The translations under genes were made by a program, and so were the position numbers. Below are positions 35,576 to 43,390 of a stretch of DNA of 57,477 bases, piece after piece; positions within the stretch are counted from its first letter, which is position 1; every line of letters starts with the position of its first letter. Below the pieces are notes generated by a model. That model made no database searches and was not told the origin of the DNA. It was given only the letters and a program-made list of their open reading frames with translations. The DNA is from JAWLHA01 sp041690535 (lineage in GTDB: Bacteria; Pseudomonadota; Gammaproteobacteria; Thiohalomonadales; Thiohalomonadaceae). Where the stretch lies: the NCBI GenBank assembly GCA_041690535.1, contig JAWLHA010000025.1, forward strand, positions 1 to 57,477. Direction: 5' to 3'.

Positions 35576-36973
35576 TTACTCCTTGGGTTCGTTGAGGGCT
35601 ACAGTCGATTTGGCCTGGACGTAGCGGGCGGCCGCGGCCGGGTCGGAGAGGCTGGCCAGGTAGACGGCCAGGGCCTCCGCCTCGGCCTCCTGCAGCGGGA
35701 TGACGGGCATGTAGAGGATGTTGCCCGTGGCCAGCGCGCCCAGGTAGGTCTGGATGCGGGCCACATCGGTGTTGCCGCCGAAGTAGCGCTTCAGGGGGCG
35801 GATGCCGCCGTCATTGAGGCTGTGGCAGTTGGAGCAGGTGGTGACCGCCAGGGCCTCGCCGGCCCGCAGCATGTTGGCGGGGGTCACCTCGCGCAGATCC
35901 TCGGGCAGGAAGGGGTGGACCTTCAGGAAGCCGTGCTCGCGCACCGTCGGCAGTTCGGAGCGGATCCCCATGCCGGGGACATCACGGGCGACCACCTGGT
36001 TGGAGTAGAGGTACTGACCGGCCACGTAAGGCTTGCGGATGGACTCGCGGGTCACCTCTTCGGGCCACAGGCCGAACACCAGGATGGCGACGGTGGCCAC
36101 CGAGGCACCCACGGTGGTGAGCAGCCGCGGCTGGATCAGGGTGAAGAGGAAGTAGGCGGAGATACCGCCGAGCACTGACAGCATGCTGGGGATGAACCAC
36201 TCGGGCATGCGGGTCTGCATCACCAGATCGGCGTGCTCGGGCAGGGTCTCGATGTACCAGCCGAACAGGGCCGCGCCGGCTACCGTGGAGCCGATGCCGA
36301 GCCAGGAGAGTTTGCGGGTGATCTCCCGCTTGAAGTCCATATCGGTGATGCGTGAGGCGATGATCCCGCCCACCACGGCAGTCATGGTGAACATGAAGGC
36401 GGTGCGCATGGAAAGCTGGGCGAAGGTGTTGGCCCCGTAGAAGCCGTTCAGGTAGCCGCCCTCGGTGAACCACTCCGGCTTGCCCGGCCACAGCATGAAC
36501 GACAGGATGCCGATGATGATGAGCATGGTGGCCCAGGAGGCGAGACCGAAGATCCAGGTGATGCGCAGGTGGGTTTTCTGGTCCACCTTGCCCACCAGGT
36601 AGACGACCATGTAGACGCCCACCACCTCGATGACGAAGAAGACCCACTCGGTGGCCCACTTCCAGACGAAGCTGTGGATCAGGGCCGAGATGCCGCGGGG
36701 GCTGGCCACCGTGGTGGAGAACCAGATCCCGGGGCCGGTGATGGAGCCCAGCACGTAGGCGAAGATGAGCATGAACAACCCATACCGCTTCACGTATTCG
36801 AGAAGCTCCGGCTGGTTGCGCTGGTAGGCGACCGTGGCCAGGTAGGCAAAGAAGAGCGCTGCCCCCACGGAGGTGTGGGAGGCGAGCACGTGAAAGGTAG
36901 AGATCAATCCCACGACCCAGCCGCTGCCGACCGTGGGCTCATACCACATTGGATACAGGCCGATGTATTCCAT
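35576..36973 (-). CDS. Cytochrome bd-like subunit I fused to cytochrome c
   Basis: A 465-residue membrane protein. The first 300 residues resemble CydA: STFHVLASHTSVG (His28, comparable to the His19 haem ligand in E. coli), GSITGPGIWFSTT, and an acidic ATEWVFFVIEVVGVY helix. A membrane helix near residue 290 is followed by a periplasmic haem c domain with C380SNCH384 and a possible Met ligand at 422 (YMPV). No long Q-loop is visible. Proteins of this build are known as the cytochrome c-bearing branch of the bd superfamily. It is the first gene of the fcc operon. Electrons would enter from a soluble cytochrome c instead of quinol; that is inference. Confidence 0.78.
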   Translation of the reverse strand: MEYIGLYPMWYEPTVGSGWVVGLISTFHVLASHTSVGAALFFAYLATVAYQRNQPELLEYVKRYGLFMLIFAYVLGSITGPGIWFSTTVASPRGISALIHSFVWKWATEWVFFVIEVVGVYMVVYLVGKVDQKTHLRITWIFGLASWATMLIIIGILSFMLWPGKPEWFTEGGYLNGFYGANTFAQLSMRTAFMFTMTAVVGGIIASRITDMDFKREITRKLSWLGIGSTVAGAALFGWYIETLPEHADLVMQTRMPEWFIPSMLSVLGGISAYFLFTLIQPRLLTTVGASVATVAILVFGLWPEEVTRESIRKPYVAGQYLYSNQVVARDVPGMGIRSELPTVREHGFLKVHPFLPEDLREVTPANMLRAGEALAVTTCSNCHSLNDGGIRPLKRYFGGNTDVARIQTYLGALATGNILYMPVIPLQEAEAEALAVYLASLSDPAAAARYVQAKSTVALNEPKE

Positions 36974-37170
36974 CGATTTCCCCTATGTTGTACTTCGAAA
37001 AAACCGAAAGTCGCGACAGGTAGCAAATAGCTTGCCAGTATTTGAATATTCGCAATTCCTAATGCGTTACGGGCTGTCAACCGGGGCGTGTGGTAGTTGA
37101 TCTGGGTCACGAATGCGCCAATATTGGCGGCGCGGTGTCACGGATGGCAGCTGACTTCCGCGACGTCTTG

Positions 37171-37387
37171 CAGGGTAAACGCATACTCACGTCACGGCCG
37201 TGCTGTGAGCGATATAAGTCCTTGAAAGCAGGTGCGCTGTGAATGCATCCCTGTACGCTCGACGGCCGCAGCCGCTCCGGGCATCCTGCCCTCCCGCGGC
37301 ATAAGTGCATCCTTGCACCAATCCATGCGGCCGACGACCTGCTTTCAAGGACTTACATCGCTCTTGGGTAAGTATGCGTTTACCCTG
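37171..37387. repeat. Family A element, full-length 217 bp, perfect 10-bp target duplication
   Basis: Complete copy: CAGGGTAAACGCATACTCAC, CACGGCCGTG block, the arm ATAAGTCCTTGAAAGCAGG, a GC-rich middle, the opposite arm CCTGCTTTCAAGGACTTAC, TTGGGTAAG block and GTATGCGTTTACCCTG. CGACGTCTTG flanks both sides (37161-37170 and 37388-37397). It fills most of the gap between the fcc operon and the next gene. Confidence 0.95.
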
Positions 37388-37465
37388 CGACGTCTTGCCG
37401 GACGCCAGCAACGGAGGGGGCGTCGTGATAGGATGGCGCTCCTTGACGACCCTGAAGGCGCTTGC

Positions 37466-38146
37466 GTGAATCCCTGGATACTGCTCGATCGTTCGCCCAT
37501 CCCCGGAAGCGGAGGGGAGCTGCGCCTCTACCAGCGGGGTGAGGAGTTCTCCATTGCGATTGCCGGGGGCGGGGAGCTGATGAGCAGCCGGGTGCATGGG
37601 TCGGAGGAGGCACTGGCCGAGCTGGCCTGCACCCACCTTGCCGGACACCCGGCGCCTCGGCTCCTCATCGGCGGACTGGGGATGGGCTTTACCCTCGCCG
37701 CGGCCCTGAGGCATCTTCCTGCGAGCGCCGATGTGCTGGTGGCCGAGCTGCTGCCGGCGGTGGTGGAGTGGAATCGCGGAGTGCTCGGCACCCTGGCAGG
37801 CCACCCGCTGGATGATGAGCGGGCGCGGGTCCAGGTGGGCGACGTCGGCCAGCTGCTTCGTGCCCATCGACGGGCCTTCGACGCAATCCTCCTGGACGTG
37901 GATAACGGCCCGGAGGGACTGACCCGAAGGGAAAACGACTGGCTTTATTCCATGACGGGGTTGGAGACCGCCTTCGATGCACTGCAGCCCGGCGGCGTGT
38001 TGACCGTCTGGTCAGCCGGGGGCGACCCGGTCTTTACCGAGCGCCTGCGCCAGGCGGGTTTCGAGGTGGAGGCGCAGCGGGTCCGGGCCTTCGGGCCGGG
38101 CAAGGGAGCGCGGCACACGATCTGGATCGCGCGCAGGGGCGGTTGA
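37466..38146 (+). CDS. Spermidine-synthase-like Rossmann methyltransferase-fold protein
   Basis: A 226-residue soluble protein. The fold is suggested by LLIGGLGMGFTLAAAL (residues about 68-83, the cofactor loop), an acidic residue after the second strand (VLVAELLPAVVEWNR) and DAILLDVDNGPEGL. These match spermine/spermidine synthase-like proteins, which are often found without a proven polyamine role. The start GTG at 37466 (NPWILLDRSPIPG) fits the family N-terminus; the frame remains open upstream into the family A element, which is not coding. It is bracketed by two full-length family A copies in direct orientation. Confidence 0.75.
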   Translation: MNPWILLDRSPIPGSGGELRLYQRGEEFSIAIAGGGELMSSRVHGSEEALAELACTHLAGHPAPRLLIGGLGMGFTLAAALRHLPASADVLVAELLPAVVEWNRGVLGTLAGHPLDDERARVQVGDVGQLLRAHRRAFDAILLDVDNGPEGLTRRENDWLYSMTGLETAFDALQPGGVLTVWSAGGDPVFTERLRQAGFEVEAQRVRAFGPGKGARHTIWIARRGG

Positions 38147-38187
38147 GCAGGAGACCAGTTGGAAGCCTCGGTGGCATCCCAATATCC

Positions 38188-38404
38188 CAGGGTAAACGCA
38201 CACTTACGTCACGGCCGTGCTGTGAGCGATGTAAGTCCTTGAAAGCAGGTACGCTGTGAATACATCCCTGTACGCTCGACGGCCGCGGCCGCTTCGGGCG
38301 TCCTGCCCTCTCGCGGCATAAGTGCGTCCTTGCACCAATCCATGCGGCCGACGACCTGCTTTCAAGGACTTACATCGCTCTTGGGTAAGTATGCGTTCAC
38401 CCTG
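38188..38404. repeat. Family A element, full-length 217 bp, perfect 10-bp target duplication
   Basis: Same orientation and length as the copy at 37171. The target duplication CCCAATATCC is at 38178-38187 and 38405-38414. It ends 42 bases before the start of the next gene, so it may sit between that gene and its original promoter. Confidence 0.95.
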
Positions 38405-38446
38405 CCCAATATCCATGGTCTTTCGCGTGAAGTTGTGGGGTGTGAA

Positions 38447-38914
38447 ATGAAGATCTGGGTCGATGCGGATGCCTGCCCGGCGGTGATCAAAGAGGTCCTG
38501 TTCCGGGCGGCGGAGCGTACCGGGGTGCAGGTGACGCTGGTGGCCAACCACGCCATGCGGGTTCCACCCTCGCGCTTCATTCGGTTTCTTCAGGTGGCCT
38601 CCGGCTTCGACGTGGCGGACAACGAGATCGTCAAAAGGCTCAGCCCGGGGGACCTGGTGGTCACGGGCGACATCCCGTTGGCCGCGGAGGTGATTGAGCG
38701 AGGCGGCCAGGCGCTCAACCCTCGGGGGGAACTCTACTCGGCGGACACCATCAGGTCGCGCCTGAACATGCGGGATTTCATGGAGACGCTGAGGGCCAGC
38801 GGGGTGGACACGGGCGGCCCCGCGGCCCTGAGCCAAAGGGAGCGGCAAGCCTTTGCGAACCACCTGGACCGCCTGCTCGCCAGGTACGTAAAGGGCGCGG
38901 ATGAGGGCGGCTGA
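38447..38914 (+). CDS. yaiI: YaiI/YqxD family protein (DUF188)
   Basis: A 155-residue protein with the family opening KIWVDADACPAVIKEVL (residues 2-18). The acidic cluster D6, D8 and later D-x-A-D and TGDIPLA motifs suggest a PIN-like nuclease fold, although the activity of the family is not established. The ATG at 38447 is clear. The family A insertion 42 bases upstream must have separated or supplied its promoter. Confidence 0.88.
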   Translation: MKIWVDADACPAVIKEVLFRAAERTGVQVTLVANHAMRVPPSRFIRFLQVASGFDVADNEIVKRLSPGDLVVTGDIPLAAEVIERGGQALNPRGELYSADTIRSRLNMRDFMETLRASGVDTGGPAALSQRERQAFANHLDRLLARYVKGADEGG

Positions 38915-38936
38915 GCCTTCGTAAGGCTCGGCTCCT

Positions 38937-39123
38937 GGTGGCGAGAAAGATAAATCCGTGCGCCTACATGTAGGGTGGATAAGCGCAGCGCATCCACCGA
39001 ATCCCGATCGGTGAGTGGTGGATGCGCTGCGCTTATCCACCCTACGCCGGTTCGTTGCCCCCGCCACTTGCGGAGCAATCTGGCTGCGATTGGCGAGTTT
39101 CCATTATCTGTTCGGTACTCTAG
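38937..39123. repeat. Family C element, degraded left end, right end on a stop codon
   Basis: The right terminus CTGTTCGGTACTC runs into TAG of CTAG (39120-39123). The complement of this TAG is the stop codon of the minus-strand gene next to it. The interior has the GTAGGGTGGATAAGCG palindrome and the CCCCCGCCACTTGCGG stretch shared with the copy at 44707. The left terminus is blurred, with only AGATAAATCCG clearly recognisable. Confidence 0.75.
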
Positions 39124-41069
39124 TGCCCCGCGCCCACGGGCTTCGCCGCAACGACCCGGTTGCGGCCACTGTACTTCGCCTCGTAAAGGGCTTGGTCCGC
39201 GCGGCCGAGCAGCGTATCGATGTCGGCATCTGCCGGGTTCAGCGTGGCGGTGCCGATGGACGCCGTGAAGCGCAGCGGCGGTTTCCGTTCCAGCGGCACT
39301 TCTGTCATGGTTACCGCCTGACGCAGCCGCTCGGCCGCTTCAAACGCATTTTCGGCGCCGGTCTGGGGCATCAGGACGGCAAACTCCTCCCCGCCCAGGC
39401 GGCCCACCACATCCTGATCCCGCAAGGTGGCCCGGCACACCTCCACCAGCTTCTTCAGGGTGAGGTCGCCCACTTGGTGTCCGTGCTGGTCATTGACCGA
39501 CTTGAAGTGGTCCAGATCGAGCATGAGCACCGAGCACTCGCCCCCGTACCGGCGGACCCGGGCGACTTCGCGTGTCGCCAGCTGCAGAAAATACCTGCGG
39601 TTGGCGCATCCCGTGAGCGCATCGGTGTGGGCCTCCTGCTCGAGCCGCCACTCCAACTCCTTGCGATCGGTGATGTCCTGAACGACCCCCAGCACTTCGG
39701 CCGGTTCGCACGGGTTCACCTCGCGAATCGTGCCGATGATGTTCGGATGTCTGTCGGCACCCAGGTGGATGACCTCGCCCACTCCCCGCACCACGCGGGT
39801 GGACCCGCCGGGCAGGACAATCCGGTATTCGATGTCGAAGCGCTTTCCCTCTCGCGCCTGGTTGATGTGCGCGGCGACCCGCTCCCTGTCTTCGGTGTCG
39901 ATCACCTGGAAAAAGGCATCGCGACTGGGCCTTGCCGCCTGCGGCTCGTAGCCGAGAATGCGGTACATCTCGGGAGACCAGCGGATATCGTCCGTATCGA
40001 CATCCCACTCCCAGTGCCCCAGATGGGCGATGGCCTGCGCCAGCATCAAGCTGCGCTCACTCTTGCGCAGGGCCTCTTCGGCCTCCTTCATGCGCCGGTA
40101 GGTGCGGGCGTTGTGGATGGCGAGGGCGCAAACGTGGGCCACCGCAAGGGCCAGGTTGAGGTAGCGTTCACGAAAGGCAGGGAACGCGAGCTGATCGGCG
40201 AGGAGGATACCAAGGGTCTCTTCCGTATTCGCGATGCGCAGGAGAAACCCTTCGGTGGATTCGGTCCAGGCCCAGTCGCCGCTCAAGGCCGCGATTTGCC
40301 GGGAGGCCTCGGGGGGGAGTGCCTCCATCTGCTGGGGCACTCCATCGTCAAACCGCACGTAATGGAGCTGATGCGGTGCAAAGAGCATGCGAAACAGCTC
40401 TTCGATGGCGGTGATGGCCTGCTGCTCATCGGTGAGCAGCGCCAGACGTCCCAGAAAATCCATGGCGGCCACGCGGTCGGCCCGCTCCCGTGCATGCTCA
40501 CTGTCGCGGAGTTCGGCACGCAGCCGGGCGAGCAGCAGGCGGGTGTAGTCCAACCCCACGGGGATCCGGGTCGCCGGCAGGGCGAGGGTGTTGGAGAGCT
40601 CGGCCAGTCGCTCGGCAACATCCGGGACGACTCCGGTGTCCAGCAGGACGAGCTCTCGGGCGAAGTCGTGAAAGAAGCCAGACGCGTTCGCCTCCTCAAA
40701 TCCCAGCTTGCGGAGGTGGTCGCGCCAGTGGGCCAGCCAGGGTGGGGTGAGCAGATAGGCGCCCCGATCCATGCACTCGGCCACCAGGGTCTTGCCGGCG
40801 ACCAGATGAAAACACTCCTCCAGTATCTGCTTGCGCACCGGGGGCCACCCCTTGGGCGGGTCGCCCAGCCCCTGGAGGCAGGTGCGCCCGAGGATCACCA
40901 CTTGGGCCGTGCGCTCGCTGAGGAGCGGCGAGAGCTCGTCCCAACTGACCGGGGGATGCCCGCAGCGGGCCTCATAAGCCGCGACGCTTACGTCGCGCCA
41001 CCCCTCGGCCGCCACGGCCGCCTCGAGTTCGGGGCGAAAGTTGCGGCAGCATAGCAGGCACACCCGCAT
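39120..41069 (-). CDS. Diguanylate cyclase with DUF1638-like, GAF and PAS domains
   Basis: A 649-residue cytoplasmic signalling enzyme that should make c-di-GMP from GTP. The N-terminal 200 residues (MRVCLLCCRNF, then YLLTPPWLAHWRDHL and LVLLDTGVVPD) resemble DUF1638, a domain linked to corrinoid-dependent methyl transfer. A GAF-like domain (about 205-330), a PAS domain (about 345-470, HLGHWEWDVDTDDIRWSPEM) with its PAC segment, and the GGDEF domain follow. GGEEF (about 559-563) is active-site competent and the inhibitory I-site RDQD stands five residues before it. It is the third gene behind a corrinoid protein and a methyltransferase, 70 bases on. Its stop codon is the TAG at a family C end. 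Confidence 0.85.
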   Translation of the reverse strand: MRVCLLCCRNFRPELEAAVAAEGWRDVSVAAYEARCGHPPVSWDELSPLLSERTAQVVILGRTCLQGLGDPPKGWPPVRKQILEECFHLVAGKTLVAECMDRGAYLLTPPWLAHWRDHLRKLGFEEANASGFFHDFARELVLLDTGVVPDVAERLAELSNTLALPATRIPVGLDYTRLLLARLRAELRDSEHARERADRVAAMDFLGRLALLTDEQQAITAIEELFRMLFAPHQLHYVRFDDGVPQQMEALPPEASRQIAALSGDWAWTESTEGFLLRIANTEETLGILLADQLAFPAFRERYLNLALAVAHVCALAIHNARTYRRMKEAEEALRKSERSLMLAQAIAHLGHWEWDVDTDDIRWSPEMYRILGYEPQAARPSRDAFFQVIDTEDRERVAAHINQAREGKRFDIEYRIVLPGGSTRVVRGVGEVIHLGADRHPNIIGTIREVNPCEPAEVLGVVQDITDRKELEWRLEQEAHTDALTGCANRRYFLQLATREVARVRRYGGECSVLMLDLDHFKSVNDQHGHQVGDLTLKKLVEVCRATLRDQDVVGRLGGEEFAVLMPQTGAENAFEAAERLRQAVTMTEVPLERKPPLRFTASIGTATLNPADADIDTLLGRADQALYEAKYSGRNRVVAAKPVGAGH

Positions 41070-41140
41070 CTATCGCCCCCCTGCCGCAGCGGCCCATCGG
41101 GGTCCGCAGCAGATGCCTGGTGAGAAATGCGGGCTACGGT

Positions 41141-42184
41141 TCACGGCCGCTCCACCCACTCCAGGGGATAACGTCCCCACTGTTCGACCGCTTCGCGCAG
41201 GGCCAGCAGGACCTCGTCTGGCACCTGCCAGGGGATCTCCCCATGGTTGTCGGCCAGGACGAAGCCGCCGCCAGGTGCCGCCTTCGCAATCGCCTGTTTC
41301 ACCTCCTTCTCCGCCTGCGCCGGGCTCCAGCGGCGCATGGCCACGCCGTTCAGGTTGCCCACCACGGTGAGTCGCCCTCTCACAGCGGCCTTCCACTCCG
41401 CCAGGTCCTCCAGGGTGCTGACGCCCACGGCCGCGGTGCCGGTGGCCACGAGATCCTCGGCAATGGGCAGGCCCCGCCCGGAGGCGAGGTGGATCGCCGT
41501 GGGGCCATGGATGCGGGCCAGGGTTTCCCTGGCAATGGGGTGGCCGGTCTTCAGATAGAGTGCCCGGGGGATGTTGGTGGTGGAGGAGAGCGGGTCCGCA
41601 TAGCCGATGGCGGTGGCCCCTGCCGCGAGCTGGGCATTGGCCCACTCTACGCAAAAGGCCTGATTGACGCGCATCAGCCGGGCGAAGCGCTCCGGCTGCC
41701 CATCGATCAACTGGAGGTACGGTTCGAACCCCATCTGCATGATGGGCAGCGAGAAGGGGGAGGTGACCGATCCCATGATCGGCACCGTCTCGCCCACTTG
41801 CGCCCTGAGGGCGCGGATGACCTCCAGGGCGCGGTTCAGGCCGGGGGCCTCGGTCACGCGGGGGGGCTCCAGGCGGTCTATCTCCTCGGCGCGGTTGAGG
41901 ACGGGGGCGCTGGCATTGGGCGGGCCGTTGTCGATGAAGATGGTCTCGCCGCCAAATGCCTCCATCTCGAGGGCGGCGTAGAAGGCGGGGCAGAGGCAGT
42001 CGCCGCGATACTTCTTCAACAGGCGCAGCTGCCCCTCGACCACGTGCCCGGCGCGGGAGAAGTAGTCGCGAATGGTGAGCCCCAGCTCTTTGGCCCCGTG
42101 CATGGTAGTGAGAATGAACACCGGCACCCGATCGGGTTCCCTGTGGGCCATGGCGGTGAGCACCCGCTGCATGGAAGTCACCAT
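41141..42184 (-). CDS. MtaA/uroporphyrinogen-decarboxylase-family methyltransferase
   Basis: A 347-residue TIM-barrel protein of the UroD/MtaA family, which includes enzymes moving methyl groups between corrinoid proteins and thiols or folate. The start ATG at 42184 overlaps the corrinoid gene by 7 bases. GSVTSPFSLPIM and a DPLSSTTNIP stretch are typical. The zinc motif of MtaA (H-x-C) reads IHLASG here, so the usual Cys is an Ala; the metal site may differ or the protein may use another mechanism. It must act on the corrinoid protein coded beside it. Confidence 0.85.
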   Translation of the reverse strand: MVTSMQRVLTAMAHREPDRVPVFILTTMHGAKELGLTIRDYFSRAGHVVEGQLRLLKKYRGDCLCPAFYAALEMEAFGGETIFIDNGPPNASAPVLNRAEEIDRLEPPRVTEAPGLNRALEVIRALRAQVGETVPIMGSVTSPFSLPIMQMGFEPYLQLIDGQPERFARLMRVNQAFCVEWANAQLAAGATAIGYADPLSSTTNIPRALYLKTGHPIARETLARIHGPTAIHLASGRGLPIAEDLVATGTAAVGVSTLEDLAEWKAAVRGRLTVVGNLNGVAMRRWSPAQAEKEVKQAIAKAAPGGGFVLADNHGEIPWQVPDEVLLALREAVEQWGRYPLEWVERP

Positions 42185-42813
42185 GTCGACTCCTCCACCC
42201 ACTTGCCCACGACGGCCACCGCCTCGGCGGCATTCCGGCCCATGGCATCGGCGCCCACCTCGCGCCAGAGCGCGGGGTCGAAGAGGAAAGGCGCACCCCC
42301 CACGGCGATGCGCACCGGCAGCCCGCGGGCCTGCAGCGCCGCCCGAACCTCCCTCACCTTGAGGGCGGCGGGCAGCATCAGGACCGAGATCAGCAGGATC
42401 GCCACCTGATCGGCCACGACCCGCTCTACCAGCGCTTCCGCCTCCATGCGCCCGTAGTCGAGGACATCGAATCCACTGGCCCGCATCACCGAGAGCACGA
42501 TGCGTTTGCCGAGCATGTGGTAGTCGCTGAGTACCACAATGGCCTGGCGTGGCTGCCCTTTGCGTTCCGGTGCCATGGGGGGCAGGACGCGGGAGACGAT
42601 TTCCTCGCAAATCCGGCTGCTCATGTAGATTTGCGAAAGGGCGACATGGCCGGTGCTCCACGCTTCGCCCAGCTGCTCCAGGGTGGGCACGATGAGCTCC
42701 TCCACCACCTGCATGGGGCGGCCGTGGCTCAGAGCTTGCTGGAACAGGGTTTCTATCCGGGGGCGATCCAGGGCTTCCAGGGCATCGCGAAATTCAGTTG
42801 TCAGCACATCCAA
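42178..42813 (-). CDS. Corrinoid (B12-binding) methyltransferase protein
   Basis: A 211-residue two-domain protein: a helical cap (residues 1-85) and a B12-binding Rossmann domain (90-205). The cobalt-ligand motif D97-x-H99-x-x-G102 is intact, with the later GG in VAVGGAPF expected for the nucleotide loop. It resembles MtaC/MttC-type corrinoid proteins that shuttle methyl groups. It is the first gene of the operon, overlapping the methyltransferase. No substrate-specific methyltransferase (MtaB/MttB-type) is in the window. Confidence 0.9.
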   Translation of the reverse strand: MDVLTTEFRDALEALDRPRIETLFQQALSHGRPMQVVEELIVPTLEQLGEAWSTGHVALSQIYMSSRICEEIVSRVLPPMAPERKGQPRQAIVVLSDYHMLGKRIVLSVMRASGFDVLDYGRMEAEALVERVVADQVAILLISVLMLPAALKVREVRAALQARGLPVRIAVGGAPFLFDPALWREVGADAMGRNAAEAVAVVGKWVEESTW

Positions 42814-42843
42814 ATTACACTCCCTCAGGGGTCCAGGCTGCTA

Positions 42844-42940
42844 AGGAAACGCTGATTGATTCCGTTTTCGTCGCTCCCGCCCCCGATTGAGGCGTTCGAG
42901 GGCGAACTTTGCGGGCATGACGAATTAATCAGCGTCCCTA
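42844..42940. repeat. Small inverted-repeat element upstream of the corrinoid operon
   Basis: Ends AGGAAACGCTGATTGATTC and GAATTAATCAGCGTCCCT are inverted repeats with a few mismatches. About 97 bases long, it stands 30 bases before the corrinoid gene start on its upstream side. It belongs to none of the three main families. Behind it, on the minus strand at about 42937-43060, a frame reads IPVVACKSVSAHPERIRDLG then VELVRLALEGF, which may be the tail of a lost gene. Confidence 0.55.
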
Positions 42941-43087
42941 AAACCTTCCAGGGCCAACCTCACCAGTTCGACACCGAGATCACGGATTCTCTCCGGGTGG
43001 GCGCTGACGCTTTTGCAGGCCACGACCGGGATCGCCTGTTACATTGAACTGGTTTCAGCGGAGCGGAGGCCTCCGTAGACTGTGCTA

Positions 43088-43196
43088 CAGGGTAAACGCA
43101 TACTTGCCCAGAGCGATGTAAGCCCTTGAAAGCAGGTACGCTGTGAATACATCCATGTACGCTCAACGGCCGCGACGCAAGTATGCGTTTACCCTG
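43088..43196. repeat. Family A element, 109 bp, 9/10 target duplication
   Basis: Both termini present, with one internal arm kept and the other deleted. Flanks GACTGTGCTA and GACTGTGCGA differ at one position. A further solo right end (GGATGCGTTTACCCTG) is found at about 43237-43255. The rest of the gap to 43390 shows nothing else. Confidence 0.88.
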
Positions 43197-43390
43197 GACT
43201 GTGCGACACCGCACAGGCGGCACGAGGAGCGAATGGGTAGGATGCGTTTACCCTGAACCTGCCGGTTGCCGATAGGGACGCATCTTGAATATTGAAGTAA
43301 ACTCCCCCATTCGGCCTGCATCAGGAATAAGAACTAGGCCGGCATCGGAGGACCCGGGGCCGGACACGCGAATTACAGTGAGAGCCACCT

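Noticed and set aside
37232..37465. An N-terminal extension of the spermidine-synthase-like gene into the upstream repeat
   Set aside because: The extra codons fall in the family A element. The same kind of false extension occurs for the helicase gene (to 50272) and for other frames across these elements.
37171..38404. CRISPR-like repeats
   Set aside because: The repeats are dispersed, have terminal inverted repeats and target duplications, and show no regular spacers; there are no cas genes.
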